DNA from: Bacillota bacterium
Lineage (GTDB): Bacteria; Bacillota; Clostridia; Christensenellales; Aristaeellaceae
Reading direction: 5' to 3'
Assembly: GCA_023409955.1 (NCBI GenBank)
Contig: JAEYQQ010000070.1
Location: 1 to 15,707, forward strand
Length of the DNA stretch: 15,707 nucleotides
The notes under the pieces were generated by a model that saw only the letters and a program-made list of their open reading frames with translations, did no database searches and had not been told where the DNA came from. How positions within the stretch are numbered: position 1 is the first letter of the stretch; each line of letters begins with the position of its first letter. Shown piece by piece: positions 5,892 to 13,512 of this stretch. The position numbers and the translations under genes are program-made.

Positions 5892-6536
5892 ATGTCTGAG
5901 GAGAAAAAGGGCCTGCTAACCCATGAGTACACACGCCGTCAATTTATGAAGCTGACGGCAAAAGGTCTGTCCGGTATCGCACTGTCCAGCAGTTTGTTGT
6001 CTCTGATGGGTGTAACCAAGGCACAGGCAGAATCTGGCCAGGTTCAATTGTTGGCGACTCCCACCCACCTGCTGGTGGCAAACCGCGCAAAGTGCACAGG
6101 CTGCCAGCGCTGCGAAGTCAACTGCACACTGCAAAATGATGGAGACCTTCATCCTTACATGGGCCGCCTGCATATCCGCGATAATGTCAACTTCGGCGTA
6201 AACGGCCCCACAGATGATTTCGACCATGGCGATGGCATCTTTGGTGAATGGGGCATGGCACCTGAAACCTGCAAGCAGTGCGCTGATGCCGCATGCTTGA
6301 AAGCCTGTCCGGTGGGCGCCATCGTTGTCAGCGAGTACAACGGAGCACGCGTGGTTGAGAAATCAAAATGCGTCGGTTGCGGCGCCTGTGTGGCTGCCTG
6401 CCCCTATGGTATGGCTCGCCTTGACAGGGAAGAAAAGGTTTCCACCAAGTGTGTCAATTGCGGCGCTTGCGTAGCAGGCTGCCCAACCAGCGCTTTGAAG
6501 CTGATAGACTGGGAAGACGTTGCCAAAGCAATGTAA
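5892..6536 (+). CDS. ydhY: Tat-exported four-cluster [4Fe-4S] ferredoxin, YdhY-like
   Basis: 214 residues. The N-terminus has a twin-arginine signal, YTRRQFMKL (residues 13-21), a hydrophobic stretch (25-41) and a cleavage site after AKAQA (residue 46). Four [4Fe-4S] motifs follow: Cys68/71/74/78, Cys127/130/135/139, Cys160/163/166/170 and Cys187/190/193/197. It resembles E. coli YdhY and other electron-transfer subunits of molybdoenzymes, and should carry electrons for the AOR-family enzyme encoded 27 bases downstream. The start ATG at 5892 has a perfect AAGGAGG site. The reading frame is open back to 5697, but that part is leader RNA. A Tat signal on this subunit, with tatBAC nearby, points to a place outside the membrane. 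Confidence 0.88.
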   Translation: MSEEKKGLLTHEYTRRQFMKLTAKGLSGIALSSSLLSLMGVTKAQAESGQVQLLATPTHLLVANRAKCTGCQRCEVNCTLQNDGDLHPYMGRLHIRDNVNFGVNGPTDDFDHGDGIFGEWGMAPETCKQCADAACLKACPVGAIVVSEYNGARVVEKSKCVGCGACVAACPYGMARLDREEKVSTKCVNCGACVAGCPTSALKLIDWEDVAKAM

Positions 6537-6563
6537 TTTTGCATGAGAAAGGGGCATTGATCC

Positions 6564-8669
6564 ATGAATGGATGGACCGGAAAACTGCTTCGTGTCAATC
6601 TGACCAATGGCACTACCGCTATTGAAGGCAGCTCCAAATATTTTGATTACATCGGCGGTAAAGGCATGGCCAACCGCATCATTTATGACGAAGTTCCAGC
6701 AGGCACCGATCCCATTTCGCCTGACAACAAGGTTGTATTGGCTGTAGGTCCCAACACGGGTTCCAGCGCGCCTTGTAGCGGCCGCCTCACCATTTCCACC
6801 CTCTCACCGTTCACCAAGTACAATGCTATCGTGGACGGCCATGTGGGCGGCGATACGGCTTTGCAGATCAAATGCGCAGGATTTGATGCAGTTATCATCG
6901 AAGGCGCTTCAGCTACCCCCGTTTATGTAAAAATCGAGGATGAGAAAGTCACCATCGAAGACGCTTCTGATCTTTGGGGAAAAACAACCACCGAAACCAC
7001 CAAAACTTTGGCTGCAAAGCATGGAAAAGGCGTAAATGTTCTTTCCATCGGCCCTGCCGGTGAAAACCTCCTCAACCTTTCCTGCGTAATTACCGGTGTT
7101 GCTCACTGCGCCGGTGGTGGTCTAGGCAAAATCCTGGGCAGCAAAAAGCTCAAGGCCCTGTGCATTTATGGCACCGGCGCCACCAAGGTAGCAGATCCTC
7201 AGAAGATTAAAGAGCTGAATAATTATGTCATGAACGACTTGATCGGCTCCAACAACAACCACGTTGTGCCTACCGTAGCACAATCCTGGTCTGAGTATGA
7301 GAACAGCTCCACCCGTTGGACCGGAAGACCCGGCCTTACCTGGGGTGCTGCCGAGGGCGGTCCCGTTGATACTGGCGAATCACCTCCTGGAGATCCGACA
7401 CTGGTAGGCTTCCGTTGCCAGAAAGCGGTATTTGATCACGGCCCCATTGCAGAAAAATACACCGTGAAGATGACCGGCTGCGCTTTGTGCCCCATCCGCT
7501 GCTATGCATCTGTCAAGATGCCCAAGCTGGAAGAGAAATTCGGTGTAAGCGGCACCCATGCCAACACATGCCTTGGCAATGGTCCCTATGCGGGACTGTT
7601 GGATACATATCAGGATTTTGAGGACGAGGGCGATGGCAAGGTTTATGCCCGTGTCTACAGTGCCGTTCTGGCCGACGATCTGGGCCTGTGGGACAATTAT
7701 GGTGAGCTGATTGCAACACTGAAATACTTTATGGCCAACGATTATGCGCTGATGCGTAAGATCATGACCGAAGAGCAGTTCAACGCTATTCCCTGGGATA
7801 AGCGCAACACTGGTGATATCAGCTTCATCCGCGACATCCTGGAATTGGTTGTTGATCCTAAACACCCGTTGTCCACACTGGCTCAGGGTGCATATTATGT
7901 GGATCAGATGTATCATGACATTTTGGGTGATGACTACCTGCACTCCGCTGCCATGACACTCTGGGGCCCCATTGGCGCAAAGCGTCATCACGGCAACGAG
8001 TGTGACGCTCAGGTCGGTATGCTGACCAACATTCTGTATAACCGCGACGGTATGTGCCATACCATCGTCAACATCACGGGATCAGGCCTGCCCTATGATG
8101 TGCAGAAATCCATTGTAGAAGAAATCTTCGGCGAAGGCTGCCTGGATAAGCCCAAGGCTTACACTCCCATGAATGAAAGCAAAGCTCGCTTTGCCAAGTT
8201 CGGTGTTATTCGCCAGGTACTGCACGATTCCTTTACCCTGTGCAACTGGGTGTGGCCTATGACGTTCTCCCCCCGCAAAGATCGCGGCTACAAGGGCGAT
8301 TTGAGCGTGGAAGCACAGTACATGGCCGCCATCACAGGCGAAAACTGGACCGAAGAATCTCTTGACTTTGCTGTGGAACGCTGCATTCAGCTGCACCGTG
8401 CCATGACAGTCATGCAGGTTGGCAGCACCGACATGCGTAATCTGCATGACGTGATTTCCAACTATGTCTTTGACATGGATCCCGATGTTCAGCCTTTCAC
8501 CGAGGGCACCGTTAAGCTGGAGCGTGAAGACTGGCAGACAGCCTTAACCATGTTCTACCGTGAATTCGGCTGGGATGAAAAAACAGGTGCTCCCACCCGG
8601 GCAACGCTTGAGAAGTTCGGCATGAAGGATGTCGCTGACAACCTGGAAAAGATGGGCTTGTTGCCCTAA
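6564..8669 (+). CDS. ydhV: Aldehyde:ferredoxin oxidoreductase family enzyme, YdhV-like
   Basis: 701 residues, close to the 700 of E. coli YdhV. AOR-family enzymes bind tungsten or molybdenum through two pyranopterins plus one [4Fe-4S] cluster. Visible: N-terminal GWTGKLLRVNL, GPNTGSSAPCSGR (62-74), the cluster ligands Cys306-x2-Cys309-x3-Cys313 (CALCPIRC) and the distant Cys560 in TLCNWVWP, and the YdhV-type block NNNHVVP (230-236). No signal peptide is present, though the partner ferredoxin has one. ATG at 6564 has AAAGGGG at 6548-6554. The physiological substrate is unknown; family members oxidise aldehydes or reduce acids. Whether tungsten or molybdenum is used cannot be told from sequence. 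Many clostridial AORs use tungsten. Confidence 0.92.
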   Translation: MNGWTGKLLRVNLTNGTTAIEGSSKYFDYIGGKGMANRIIYDEVPAGTDPISPDNKVVLAVGPNTGSSAPCSGRLTISTLSPFTKYNAIVDGHVGGDTALQIKCAGFDAVIIEGASATPVYVKIEDEKVTIEDASDLWGKTTTETTKTLAAKHGKGVNVLSIGPAGENLLNLSCVITGVAHCAGGGLGKILGSKKLKALCIYGTGATKVADPQKIKELNNYVMNDLIGSNNNHVVPTVAQSWSEYENSSTRWTGRPGLTWGAAEGGPVDTGESPPGDPTLVGFRCQKAVFDHGPIAEKYTVKMTGCALCPIRCYASVKMPKLEEKFGVSGTHANTCLGNGPYAGLLDTYQDFEDEGDGKVYARVYSAVLADDLGLWDNYGELIATLKYFMANDYALMRKIMTEEQFNAIPWDKRNTGDISFIRDILELVVDPKHPLSTLAQGAYYVDQMYHDILGDDYLHSAAMTLWGPIGAKRHHGNECDAQVGMLTNILYNRDGMCHTIVNITGSGLPYDVQKSIVEEIFGEGCLDKPKAYTPMNESKARFAKFGVIRQVLHDSFTLCNWVWPMTFSPRKDRGYKGDLSVEAQYMAAITGENWTEESLDFAVERCIQLHRAMTVMQVGSTDMRNLHDVISNYVFDMDPDVQPFTEGTVKLEREDWQTALTMFYREFGWDEKTGAPTRATLEKFGMKDVADNLEKMGLLP

Positions 8670-8679
8670 TCAAAAGTAA

Positions 8680-8710
8680 GAAGGGGGCAGTCGTTACGGT
8701 TGCCCCCTTC
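8680..8710 (+). terminator. Intercistronic hairpin after the AOR gene
   Basis: GAAGGGGGCA (8680-8689) pairs perfectly with TGCCCCCTTC (8701-8710) around an 11-base loop. The only T-run (8721-8725) is 10 bases beyond the stem, so it is not a textbook terminator. It may lower expression of the next gene or protect the 3' end of the ydhY-ydhV message. Confidence 0.55.
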
Positions 8711-8813
8711 CCCTATATCCTTTTTGATGATTATGGCGTACAATTCATACGATAGCAAAGCAGCCGGTTTGCGTTTTAAGAGGACGGATGCCCGCTGCAC
8801 TGGAGTGATACAT

Positions 8814-9380
8814 ATGGAAGATAATGCAACCGTGAATGTACCTGCGAAAGCGCTTGCAGATTATCTGTATCAGCGCACAGCGCAGTCAAAAGTTACTGGC
8901 AAAAAAGAACTATTGAAATTCCCTCCTGATGGAATCACAACGGAAGATATGCCCGGTCTGCTATCTGCTATTATAGCAGATGACAAGCCTGCCGAGCTTG
9001 AGAAAATAGAAGCTGTCCAAGGTAAAAAGGATGTATATTATTATTATGCGGACATCATGACCCGGCACTATGCCGAGCTGGATGCTTTGCTGGAAGATAA
9101 GGATATTCTGGCCACCATTGCAACAGTTGTGCGCTCTGACAGCAAGCTATACCCGCGTCCAACTCAGTATTCCAAACTAATGAATGTGCCATTTCGATTC
9201 ACCATGGATGAAATACTAGGGGCAGTTGCCAGGATGAAGTTTGAGGAAGACTACCAGGATATTGGCGTTGTGACGGCAACAAACGGAAACAGCGGTCTGT
9301 ATTCTGAGAAGTATATTTCAAAGCGCTATGCCCAAGCCTTGCTGCAAGGTATAGAAGTTGAAGAGGCAGAAAACCCCTGA
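8814..9380 (+). CDS. Conserved protein of unknown function following the AOR gene (YdhW position)
   Basis: 188 residues, acidic, no signal peptide or membrane segment. Notable stretches are YYYYADIMTRHYAELDALLED (75-95), PRPTQYSKLMNVPFRF and FTMDEILGAVARMKFEEDYQDIG. It has no cysteine pattern and no P-loop. ATG at 8814 is chosen because GGAG lies 8 bases upstream; the same frame is open from 8700, but that begins inside the hairpin. In E. coli the gene after ydhV is ydhW, also of unknown function, and this may be its counterpart; I base that on position and size, not on alignment. A helper for maturation or assembly of the AOR, in the way TorD-type proteins serve other Mo enzymes, is possible but unproven. 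Confidence 0.75.
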   Translation: MEDNATVNVPAKALADYLYQRTAQSKVTGKKELLKFPPDGITTEDMPGLLSAIIADDKPAELEKIEAVQGKKDVYYYYADIMTRHYAELDALLEDKDILATIATVVRSDSKLYPRPTQYSKLMNVPFRFTMDEILGAVARMKFEEDYQDIGVVTATNGNSGLYSEKYISKRYAQALLQGIEVEEAENP

Positions 9381-9401
9381 TTGCTTTCACGTTATATCCA
9401 T

Positions 9402-9432
9402 AATCCCTGAAAGCCTTTTGCTTTCAGGGATT
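9402..9432 (+). terminator. Strong hairpin terminator ending the Mo/W operon
   Basis: A perfect 13-base-pair stem (9402-9414 with 9420-9432) closes a 5-base loop CTTTT, 21 bases after the stop codon of the preceding gene, followed by the T-rich TTTCTATTAT. It ends the ferredoxin/AOR operon. On the opposite strand there is no T-run, so it probably serves only the plus strand. Confidence 0.8.
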
Positions 9433-9515
9433 TCTATTATCATAAAGTCAGTTGCAGGTCAATGAAGTTGAATTCAAGGTTATTTATACAAGCAATCCCA
9501 ACTTCCCTGATGTAA

Positions 9516-10130
9516 TCAAAACCTTATACCTTCCATCCCCACTTTGGTTACTTGATCCTTCCTCTCAGCCACATGTTTACACATATGCAGATAACAGCGC
9601 GCCGTTGCCAAGGCATCAGCCAAAGCTCGGTGAGCTTCCACCTGCTCTATGCAAAATGCACTTACCAATGTAGAAAGTCGATGGTTTGGCAAATCACGAA
9701 AGTATGCTCTGCCAAGCCGCATGGTATCAACAAAATCGTTTGTAAAAGCGCATTGCATCACAGTTTGGCAGGCGGCTCGCATAAAACCAATATCAAAATT
9801 CACATTATGGCCGACAATTATATCATCTCCAATAAACGCAAGGGCTTTGGGAAGTATTTCTTCCATGCTAGGTGCATCAATGAGCATTTTGTTGGTTATA
9901 CCCGTCAAAGATGCTATGCGGGATGATATAAGCCGCCCTGGTTGTATTAGCGATGAATATTGCTCTCTGACTTTCCCCTGTCTCACTCTGACCAAGCCAA
10001 TCTCGATGATTTTGTCTGTTTGCGGGCTTAGACCAGTTGTTTCCACATCCAGTGCCACAAAATTATCTATAGAAACGAGCAAGCTTTTGCCCTTCCTATT
10101 GTCTCCTAAGCCTGCTGCACTCACTTGCAT
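9516..10130 (-). CDS. DEDDh-family 3'-5' exonuclease (DnaQ/PolC-epsilon-like)
   Basis: About 204 residues. All DEDDh residues are visible: ALDVETTGL (catalytic Asp and Glu), GHNVNFDIGF (second Asp) and EAHRALADALAT (His and last Asp). The family includes the proofreading epsilon subunit and stand-alone RNases and DNases. A length near 200 without polymerase or helicase domains points to a stand-alone exonuclease. The start is uncertain: TTG at 10145, ATG at 10130 and GTG at 10124 are in frame, and AGGGG is best spaced (7 bases) for the GTG. A later TTG near residue 17, with AGGAAGGG before it, is also possible. It is a single gene, unrelated to the Mo/W operon it faces. Its cellular substrate is unknown. 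Confidence 0.85.
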   Translation of the reverse strand: MQVSAAGLGDNRKGKSLLVSIDNFVALDVETTGLSPQTDKIIEIGLVRVRQGKVREQYSSLIQPGRLISSRIASLTGITNKMLIDAPSMEEILPKALAFIGDDIIVGHNVNFDIGFMRAACQTVMQCAFTNDFVDTMRLGRAYFRDLPNHRLSTLVSAFCIEQVEAHRALADALATARCYLHMCKHVAERKDQVTKVGMEGIRF

Positions 10131-10224
10131 TCCCCTTTTCTTCAAACGCCATATTGTTAGTATACTGCAAAAACATCAGCAGATCAAAGGATAGCATGTA
10201 AACTGTTAGCCCACAGTACACTTG

Positions 10225-10271
10225 AAAAAAATCCGTCGCCTTGTCATGATAACCATGACCAGACGACGGAT
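10225..10271 (-). terminator. Intrinsic terminator of the dehydratase/phosphodiesterase operon
   Basis: On the minus strand ATCCGTCG (10264-10271 on the plus coordinates) pairs with CGACGGAT (10231-10238), with an inner GTCATG/CATGAC stem, and runs straight into seven T residues (10225-10231). It lies 26 bases after the stop of the phosphodiesterase gene. Confidence 0.88.
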
Positions 10272-10297
10272 GGATCAATATTACTCTAACTTAAGCA

Positions 10298-11035
10298 TCA
10301 GGCACCCTTTATAGACTTCATCACCGCAAGCGCCCGGTCCGGATAATTGGTAATGATGCGGTCTGCCCCAGCTGCTATCACCATTGCCAAATCCTTCTCA
10401 TTATTTACGGTCCAAGGATTAACCTCTATGCCCAGCGCATGGGCAGATGAGCATTCGTCAGGAATCTGCAACTCATGGAAACGGGGATGCAGTGCATCCA
10501 TCTTCAGGGATTTGGCATACTCCCATGGTCTTACCATGGTGCAATCATATAATAGACCGCACTTGATGGTAGGATCAATCTCTTTTACCTTCAGCAAGCT
10601 GTAGTGGTTAAAGGATGAATAAAGCACTTTATCAGTCATACCAACAGCAGCAGCCAGTTCAATACATTTCTTTTCCATTCCAGGATAAAAGAAAACGCTA
10701 TTCTTTAGCTCAACGTTCACATTCAAGCCGTAAGGCTTGAGCAGCTCGAACACTTCCCGGAGTGTGGGCATACGGGCATCCTTATATTCCGGATGCGGCT
10801 TATTGAAAAGATACTGCTTCAGTTCTGCCACAGTCATGTCACGAATATAGCCTGAGCCGTTGGATACACGATCGATGGTCTCATCATGAGCAACAACCAC
10901 TTCGCCATCTTTAGAAAGGTGTACATCCAGCTCAACTCCTGCAGCTCCTTGTTTTGCTGCAAGCTCAAAAGCCTCCAAAGTGTTTTCCGGCGCATACCCG
11001 CATGCGCCCCGATGTCCATAGATTACCTGCGGCAT
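10298..11035 (-). CDS. ugpQ: Glycerophosphodiester phosphodiesterase
   Basis: 245 residues, normal for bacterial cytosolic GDPD enzymes, which split glycerophosphodiesters into glycerol 3-phosphate and an alcohol. Motifs: YGHRGACGYAPENTLEAF (catalytic His-Arg and metal-binding Glu), VELDVHLSKDGEVVVAHDE (Glu, Asp and His of the active site), NVNVELKN, and the closing NPWTVNNE...ADRIITNYPD. There is no signal peptide. The frame is open further upstream to 11095, but ATG 11035 is chosen because AAGGGG lies 8 bases before it and MPQVIYGHRG matches the family start. It follows the dehydratase-like gene by 88 bases on the same strand, with a shared terminator, so the two are likely one operon. Substrate class within the family is not resolved. 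Confidence 0.9.
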   Translation of the reverse strand: MPQVIYGHRGACGYAPENTLEAFELAAKQGAAGVELDVHLSKDGEVVVAHDETIDRVSNGSGYIRDMTVAELKQYLFNKPHPEYKDARMPTLREVFELLKPYGLNVNVELKNSVFFYPGMEKKCIELAAAVGMTDKVLYSSFNHYSLLKVKEIDPTIKCGLLYDCTMVRPWEYAKSLKMDALHPRFHELQIPDECSSAHALGIEVNPWTVNNEKDLAMVIAAGADRIITNYPDRALAVMKSIKGA

Positions 11036-11123
11036 AATGAAAGCCCCTTCCATATTATATCTTGATAAATCTCCCTTACCGGGAGATATAACCACGAAAC
11101 CAGTCCCTTTTCAAACATTTTTC

Positions 11124-12245
11124 TTACCATTCAGCAATGATGCCATCAGCATCACGCCAGATGGGATTATGCCAGTTGTGCCCAACCCGTGACATATTGC
11201 GAACATATTCTTCATCTACCTCAATGCCCAAACCAGGCCCCGTTATCAAAGACGCATGGCCCTCTTTGTAATGGAAAACCTCAGGGTTTTTGAGATAGTT
11301 CAATAGGTCATACCCTTTATTGTAGTGAATGTTGGCGCTTTGCTCTTGAATAAAGGCATTAGGCGTGCAAAAATCCACCTGAAGGCATACCGCCAGCGCA
11401 ATGGATACATCAAAGGCTTCGGCCATAGCTGCAATCTTTCGCGCTTCTAAAATACCGCCGCAATGGCTAACATCAGGCTGCAGTATATCTACCCCGCCAC
11501 GCATGAGCATGCGCTTGAAGCCCCACCGGGTAAAATTCCGCTCCCCTGTGGCGATTGGGATATGGCAGGCTCTGGCTAATTCCAGAAACTCGTCTTCATT
11601 TTCGGTAAGCACTGGCTCCTCAACAAACAAAAGATTGAAAGGTTCCAGCTTATGCATTAGCACCTTGGCCATGGTTTTGTGAACACGGCCGTGAAAATCA
11701 ATAGCAATGCCCAGCTTGTCCCCTACCGCCTCCCGGATGGCCGCAATCCGAGCAAGGGTTTCATCCAGCTTCGCGTGAGTGTCAATCCACTTCATTTCAT
11801 CCGTGCCGTTCATTTTGATGGTACGATATCCCTGGGCCATAGCTTCCAGTGCCGCTTCCGCTGTATCCCTAGGGTGGTCGCCACCGATCCAGCGGTATAC
11901 CTCAATGCGGTTTCTTACCTTGCCGCCCAGGAATTCATATACTGGCATATTATGAAATTTGCCTTTGATATCCCACATGGCCTGTTCTATGCCGGATATC
12001 GCACTGGATAGTATGGGACCACCCCGATAAAATCCGGTACGATACAGCATTTGAAATGTGTCTTCGATTTCGCCTGCATTTTTACCAATAAGGTGCTCGC
12101 TCATTTCTTTGACACATGCTGCAACTGTGGCTGCACGGCCTTCCACAATGGGTTCACCCCACCCTGTAATACCGGATTCCGTAGTCATTTTTAAAAAAAG
12201 CCATCGCGGTGGTACCTGAAACAGCTCAATGGATCGAATTTTCAT
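11124..12245 (-). CDS. Galactonate-dehydratase-like enolase-superfamily protein lacking the catalytic histidine
   Basis: 373 residues, very similar in pattern to E. coli D-galactonate dehydratase DgoD (382 residues). Metal ligands are kept: Asp183 in IDFHGR, Glu209 in FVEEP, Glu235 in TGER; His185 is kept too. In DgoD a PHCPLGP loop carries His285, one of the catalytic acid/base residues. Here DVSIA (279-283) runs directly into LAVCL: nine residues are missing, and the downstream conserved Glu sits at 301, not 310, which agrees. The frame is intact. ATG 12245 has GGGGGGTGGAAGC before it and matches the family start; the frame is open upstream to 12326. It is probably inactive or altered as a dehydratase. 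It is the first gene of an operon with the phosphodiesterase. Confidence 0.85.
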   Translation of the reverse strand: MKIRSIELFQVPPRWLFLKMTTESGITGWGEPIVEGRAATVAACVKEMSEHLIGKNAGEIEDTFQMLYRTGFYRGGPILSSAISGIEQAMWDIKGKFHNMPVYEFLGGKVRNRIEVYRWIGGDHPRDTAEAALEAMAQGYRTIKMNGTDEMKWIDTHAKLDETLARIAAIREAVGDKLGIAIDFHGRVHKTMAKVLMHKLEPFNLLFVEEPVLTENEDEFLELARACHIPIATGERNFTRWGFKRMLMRGGVDILQPDVSHCGGILEARKIAAMAEAFDVSIALAVCLQVDFCTPNAFIQEQSANIHYNKGYDLLNYLKNPEVFHYKEGHASLITGPGLGIEVDEEYVRNMSRVGHNWHNPIWRDADGIIAEW

Positions 12246-12353
12246 GCTTCCACCCCCCAGTATCACAATGAGTGCGCACCATCCAGCATGCACCATTGGT
12301 TGCTGATAAAAGCGAACCCTTACCAAAACTTGATAAGAAGCAGTATTGTTACG

Positions 12354-12382
12354 AGTGTAGCACAGGGCAGAGAGATATTCAA
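12354..12382 (-). promoter_or_regulatory. Sigma-A-type promoter for the dehydratase-like operon
   Basis: On the minus strand TTGAAT (12377-12382) and TACACT (12354-12359) are 17 bases apart, about 110 bases before the start at 12245. It lies in the 308-base divergent gap shared with the MORN gene. Confidence 0.5.
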
Positions 12383-12406
12383 TCTGCTTACTTCATTTTC
12401 TGCAGG

Positions 12407-12438
12407 TTTATATGTTATAACCCATAATTGCATATAAA
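12407..12438. promoter_or_regulatory. Spaced palindrome, possible operator
   Basis: TTTATATG (12407-12414) and CATATAAA (12431-12438) are perfect 8-base inverted arms 16 bases apart, and the perfect palindrome GTTATAAC sits at 12414-12421. They lie just upstream of the minus-strand promoter at 12354-12382, in the divergent gap. A regulator site is possible, but the AT-rich context makes this weak. Confidence 0.25.
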
Positions 12439-12486
12439 CTGCCCAATTCTCATCAACATAAAACCAAAATAATACAAGTGAAAGCA

Positions 12487-12515
12487 TTGATGCATTTTGT
12501 ATATCGTGGTAGAAT
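12487..12515 (+). promoter_or_regulatory. Sigma-A-type promoter for the MORN-repeat gene
   Basis: TTGATG (12487-12492) and TAGAAT (12510-12515) are separated by 17 bases, about 38 bases before the start at 12554. Confidence 0.55.
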
Positions 12516-12553
12516 TATGCAATCAGAATAGAAAATAACGAGGTGTACCTTAT

Positions 12554-13471
12554 ATGAAGATTCGTATATTTTGCATTCTTCTAGCGGTGACATGCTTCTC
12601 GTTCGCCTCAACGCCTGCCTATGCAGCAGAAATCGCCTCTCGATCATATGACGATGGCAGTTCCTATACCGGTTGGTATGTGCAAGGCGTTCCCCAAGGA
12701 CATGGTATCTATTCGTATGCCAATGGAGACCTGTATTATGGTGAGTTATATGGCGGCTCACGACATGGCTTTGGCGTTTACCTGTTTGCTGGCGGCGGGA
12801 TGATGGCCGGCTTCTGGCAGGCCGATATGCTAAACGGTATAGGTATGACACTAACAAAGGATCAAAACCGCTTTGAAGGCTATTTTCAAAGCAATGTTCC
12901 CCATGGTCAAGGCTTTCACATTTCCCCCGACGGCGTTATGACTACCGGCGAATGGACAAATGGCACCTTGGCAAATGTAGCCTCCACCATACCCAATTGC
13001 CGGAAAGCCGCTTTCACTGCTGAAAGCTACAGCAATGGCGATATGTATCTAGGTGAAGTCATCGACGGTAAGCAAGAGGGTTATGGTGTATATTGCTTTG
13101 CCGACGGAAGCAGCTATACCGGGCAGTTTCATGAAGGAAACTTCACAGGGTACGGCGTCTATCTGAACGCCCAAACAGGTGGTTATATGAAAGGTAACTA
13201 TATCAACGGTCAATCCGATGGTTATATGACCTCCTATTATTTGGACGGCACTTCATACAATTCATATGAAGGTTCCAATGAATCTCCAAATCCTTCCTCT
13301 TCGACTGGATCAAGGGGAAATATATGCCAAACCTGCAGCGGTATGGGTTGGTGTCCCATCTGCCGGTCCGGGAACGGCACCTATAGCAATTATGGTTTTT
13401 CCAGCATATGCAGCGCCTGTGACGGCTCAGGAAAATGCTATACATGCAACGGAGAGCGGCTGGTACAGTAA
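12554..13471 (+). CDS. Exported MORN-repeat protein with paired zinc-finger-like C-terminus
   Basis: 305 residues. A Sec signal peptide (Lys-Arg start, hydrophobic 6-18, cleavage near AYA-AE at residue 24) is followed by at least six MORN-type repeats between residues 32 and 235, seen as YxxGxxYxGxxxxGxxxGxGxY (for example 37-53, 60-76, 163-179, 187-203). After a Ser/Pro-rich linker (240-255) come two similar units, Cys258-x2-Cys261-x5-Cys267-x2-Cys270 and Cys286-x2-Cys289-x5-Cys295-x2-Cys298, each with Gly-x-Gly in the middle as in the DnaJ zinc-binding domain. MORN repeats usually bind lipid or protein at membranes. An extracellular or wall-associated role is likely. Start ATG 12554 has GAGGTG upstream. 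Function is unknown. Confidence 0.8.
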   Translation: MKIRIFCILLAVTCFSFASTPAYAAEIASRSYDDGSSYTGWYVQGVPQGHGIYSYANGDLYYGELYGGSRHGFGVYLFAGGGMMAGFWQADMLNGIGMTLTKDQNRFEGYFQSNVPHGQGFHISPDGVMTTGEWTNGTLANVASTIPNCRKAAFTAESYSNGDMYLGEVIDGKQEGYGVYCFADGSSYTGQFHEGNFTGYGVYLNAQTGGYMKGNYINGQSDGYMTSYYLDGTSYNSYEGSNESPNPSSSTGSRGNICQTCSGMGWCPICRSGNGTYSNYGFSSICSACDGSGKCYTCNGERLVQ

Positions 13472-13512
13472 TCGCTTACGTATTCCCATTATTGATATAA
13501 TGGAGTTAGCAT

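Noticed and set aside
7380..8060. 226-codon open frame on the minus strand
   Set aside because: Lies wholly opposite the AOR coding region, shows no family motifs, and is explained by codon bias of the real gene.
8700..8813. Earlier start for the protein ending at 9380
   Set aside because: The start lies within the intercistronic hairpin and the extra residues look non-coding; ATG 8814 has a proper GGAG site.
9452..9673. Small plus-strand open frame after the Mo/W operon
   Set aside because: Opposite the exonuclease gene, follows a terminator, and has no ribosome site or recognisable motif.
12246..12326. 27-residue N-terminal extension of the dehydratase-like protein
   Set aside because: MKIRSIELFQVPPRW at 12245 matches the DgoD family start and has a G-rich ribosome site; the upstream start does not.
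12407..12438. AT-rich palindromes considered as an attachment site or replication element
   Set aside because: No integrase, repeat partner or replication protein is nearby; an operator or chance is more likely.
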